From contig CABUGV010000002.1 in NCBI GenBank assembly GCA_902491215.1, forward strand, positions 62,001 to 126,000: a stretch of DNA of 64,000 bases, in the 5' to 3' direction. Origin of the DNA: 43-108 sp001915545. GTDB taxonomy: Bacteria; Bacteroidota; Bacteroidia; Bacteroidales; Bacteroidaceae. This document shows positions 63,456-64,000 of this stretch, piece after piece (the stretch's first letter is position 1; each line of letters opens with the position of its first letter). A model generated the notes under the pieces. It did no database searches, was not told the origin of the DNA, and worked only from the letters and a program-made list of their open reading frames with translations. The position numbers and the translations under genes are program-made.

Positions 63456-63517
63456 TGTCTGTAATTTATATGGTATTACCTAATATGTGCTTTTGCTGAA
63501 ATGCATTTACTTGGCCA

Positions 63518-63525
63518 CAAAGTTA
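63518..63525 (-). promoter_or_regulatory. Putative -7 element for the MacB-type operon
   Basis: The complement reads TAACTTTG (exact TAnnTTTG), 63 bp upstream of the ATPase ATG. A TTTG (complement of 63549-63552) is 23 nt further, slightly longer than the usual spacing. Confidence 0.5.
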
Positions 63526-63673
63526 TACTTTACAGCTTTTAGTACACACAAAAAGTAAACAAAAATGAAGATATAATGGAATAAAGCAATAAAAAACATT
63601 CTATTACAAAGACTTTGCCACACAACACACAGCATCAACGGCAAACAGACAGGACCTTGCATCGAACGGCGCG

Positions 63674-63739
63674 AGCCCTCGCGGCTGCAACTGCACGCCC
63701 TCGGAAAATTCATTGCAAGCGCCTGGAGTTCTGCAGTTT
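63674..63739. repeat. Phased triple repeat element, copy 3
   Basis: Cores AGCCCTCG (63674), CGCCCTCG (63696) and AGCGCCTG (63718), each 22 bp apart. Spacer 2 is GAAAATTCATTGCA, similar to copies 1 and 2. This copy is the most diverged. Confidence 0.75.
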
Positions 63740-63828
63740 GTATAGACAGCTGAAAAGCAACTTGCGAATTAGGCGCCGAGACGGTTTTATTTTTATAGGT
63801 AAATTTTTCTGTTTCAACAATAATTATG

Positions 63829-63836
63829 TAAATTTG
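63829..63836 (+). promoter_or_regulatory. Putative -7 element for mce
   Basis: TAAATTTG, an exact TAnnTTTG match, 60 bp before the mce ATG. Confidence 0.5.
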
Positions 63837-63895
63837 CTTCGTTTGATAGACTGACCTAGTTAAATTATTAATACTACACATAATTAAAAGAAAAT

Positions 63896-64000
63896 ATGAA
63901 AATCTCACGTATTGACCACCTGGGCATCGCTGTCCAGAGCATAGAAGAGGTATTACCTTATTTTGAAGGAGTATTGGGTTTGAAATGCTATGCAATAGAA
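63896..64000 (+). CDS. mce: Methylmalonyl-CoA epimerase, N-terminal part (runs off the window)
   Basis: The first 35 codons of a gene cut by the window end. They read MKISRIDHLGIAVQSIEEVL and then PYFEGVLGLKCYAIE, matching the first strand-helix of methylmalonyl-CoA epimerase, with the metal-ligand His in DHLGIAV. The enzyme interconverts (R)- and (S)-methylmalonyl-CoA in the succinate-to-propionate pathway common in Bacteroidales. In relatives the methylmalonyl-CoA decarboxylase/carboxylase genes usually follow. A -7 element lies upstream. Confidence 0.88.
   Translation, partial: MKISRIDHLGIAVQSIEEVLPYFEGVLGLKCYAIE

Larger units (their letters stand above)
63456..63895. other. Divergent intergenic region between the export operon and mce
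   Basis: 440 bp with an export-operon -7 element at 63518, the third phased repeat element at 63674 and the mce -7 element at 63829. No other gene or RNA is visible. Confidence 0.5.

Overview
The window looks like a chromosome segment from the Bacteroidales, most likely a gut or oral Bacteroides/Prevotella-type organism. The evidence is the set of lineage-typical families (DUF5020, DUF4348, DUF5112/DUF5113-like sensor kinases, GH127, M60 and M6 peptidases, a T9SS-like C-terminal domain, methylmalonyl-CoA epimerase), the absence of Shine-Dalgarno-led starts, and repeated matches to the Bacteroidetes -7 promoter element TAnnTTTG upstream of genes. No rRNA, tRNA, transposase or CRISPR array was seen.

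Layout. 0-5.5 kb: the 3' end of a heparinase II/III-like lyase, a GH43-like gene killed by two in-frame stop codons, a secreted M60 peptidase and a secreted TPR protein. 5.5-14.3 kb (minus strand): a second TPR protein, gyrA, a catalytically degenerate M16 protein, kdsB and a class A penicillin-binding protein, so DNA topology and envelope synthesis. 14.3-21.9 kb: an accessory run of poorly characterised minus-strand genes, namely two zinc-ribbon membrane proteins, an erythromycin-esterase-like secreted protein without the usual catalytic motif, a tandem pair of secreted paralogs, and two more exported proteins. 21.9-25.7 kb: a two-gene HATPase plus DUF4325 (STAS-like) cassette sits between a complete GH127 gene and a 3'-end remnant of a second, nearly identical GH127 copy. 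25.9-38.2 kb: carB, a 2001-residue M6 metalloprotease with GLUG-like repeats, and a copper-type P-ATPase.

38.3-52.6 kb is mostly housekeeping: an RsiV-like lipoprotein overlapping rsmG, two metallo-beta-lactamase hydrolases, HD and hotdog proteins, murB, a DUF4348 lipoprotein, pheS, an MFS transporter, a ModF-like double ATPase, a TlpA-like thioredoxin protein, manC and DUF5020. 52.6-58.5 kb (minus strand) encodes a signalling operon: a 1421-residue double sensor kinase, a LuxR-type response regulator, and a short AbgT-like membrane protein whose start overlaps the regulator's stop. 59-63.5 kb is a MacB-type export operon (ATPase, two permeases, membrane-fusion protein). The window ends in the first 35 codons of mce.

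The most interesting signals are: (1) three intergenic copies of an element made of three RGCGCTCG-like cores spaced exactly 22 bp apart; (2) the HATPase/DUF4325 cassette with its flanking GH127 direct repeats; (3) the double kinase, whose first half has the ATP-binding boxes without a recognisable phospho-histidine and whose second half has the histidine without the ATP-binding boxes, with a lipobox-like signal at the junction; and (4) the uncharacterised secreted-protein run at 14-22 kb.
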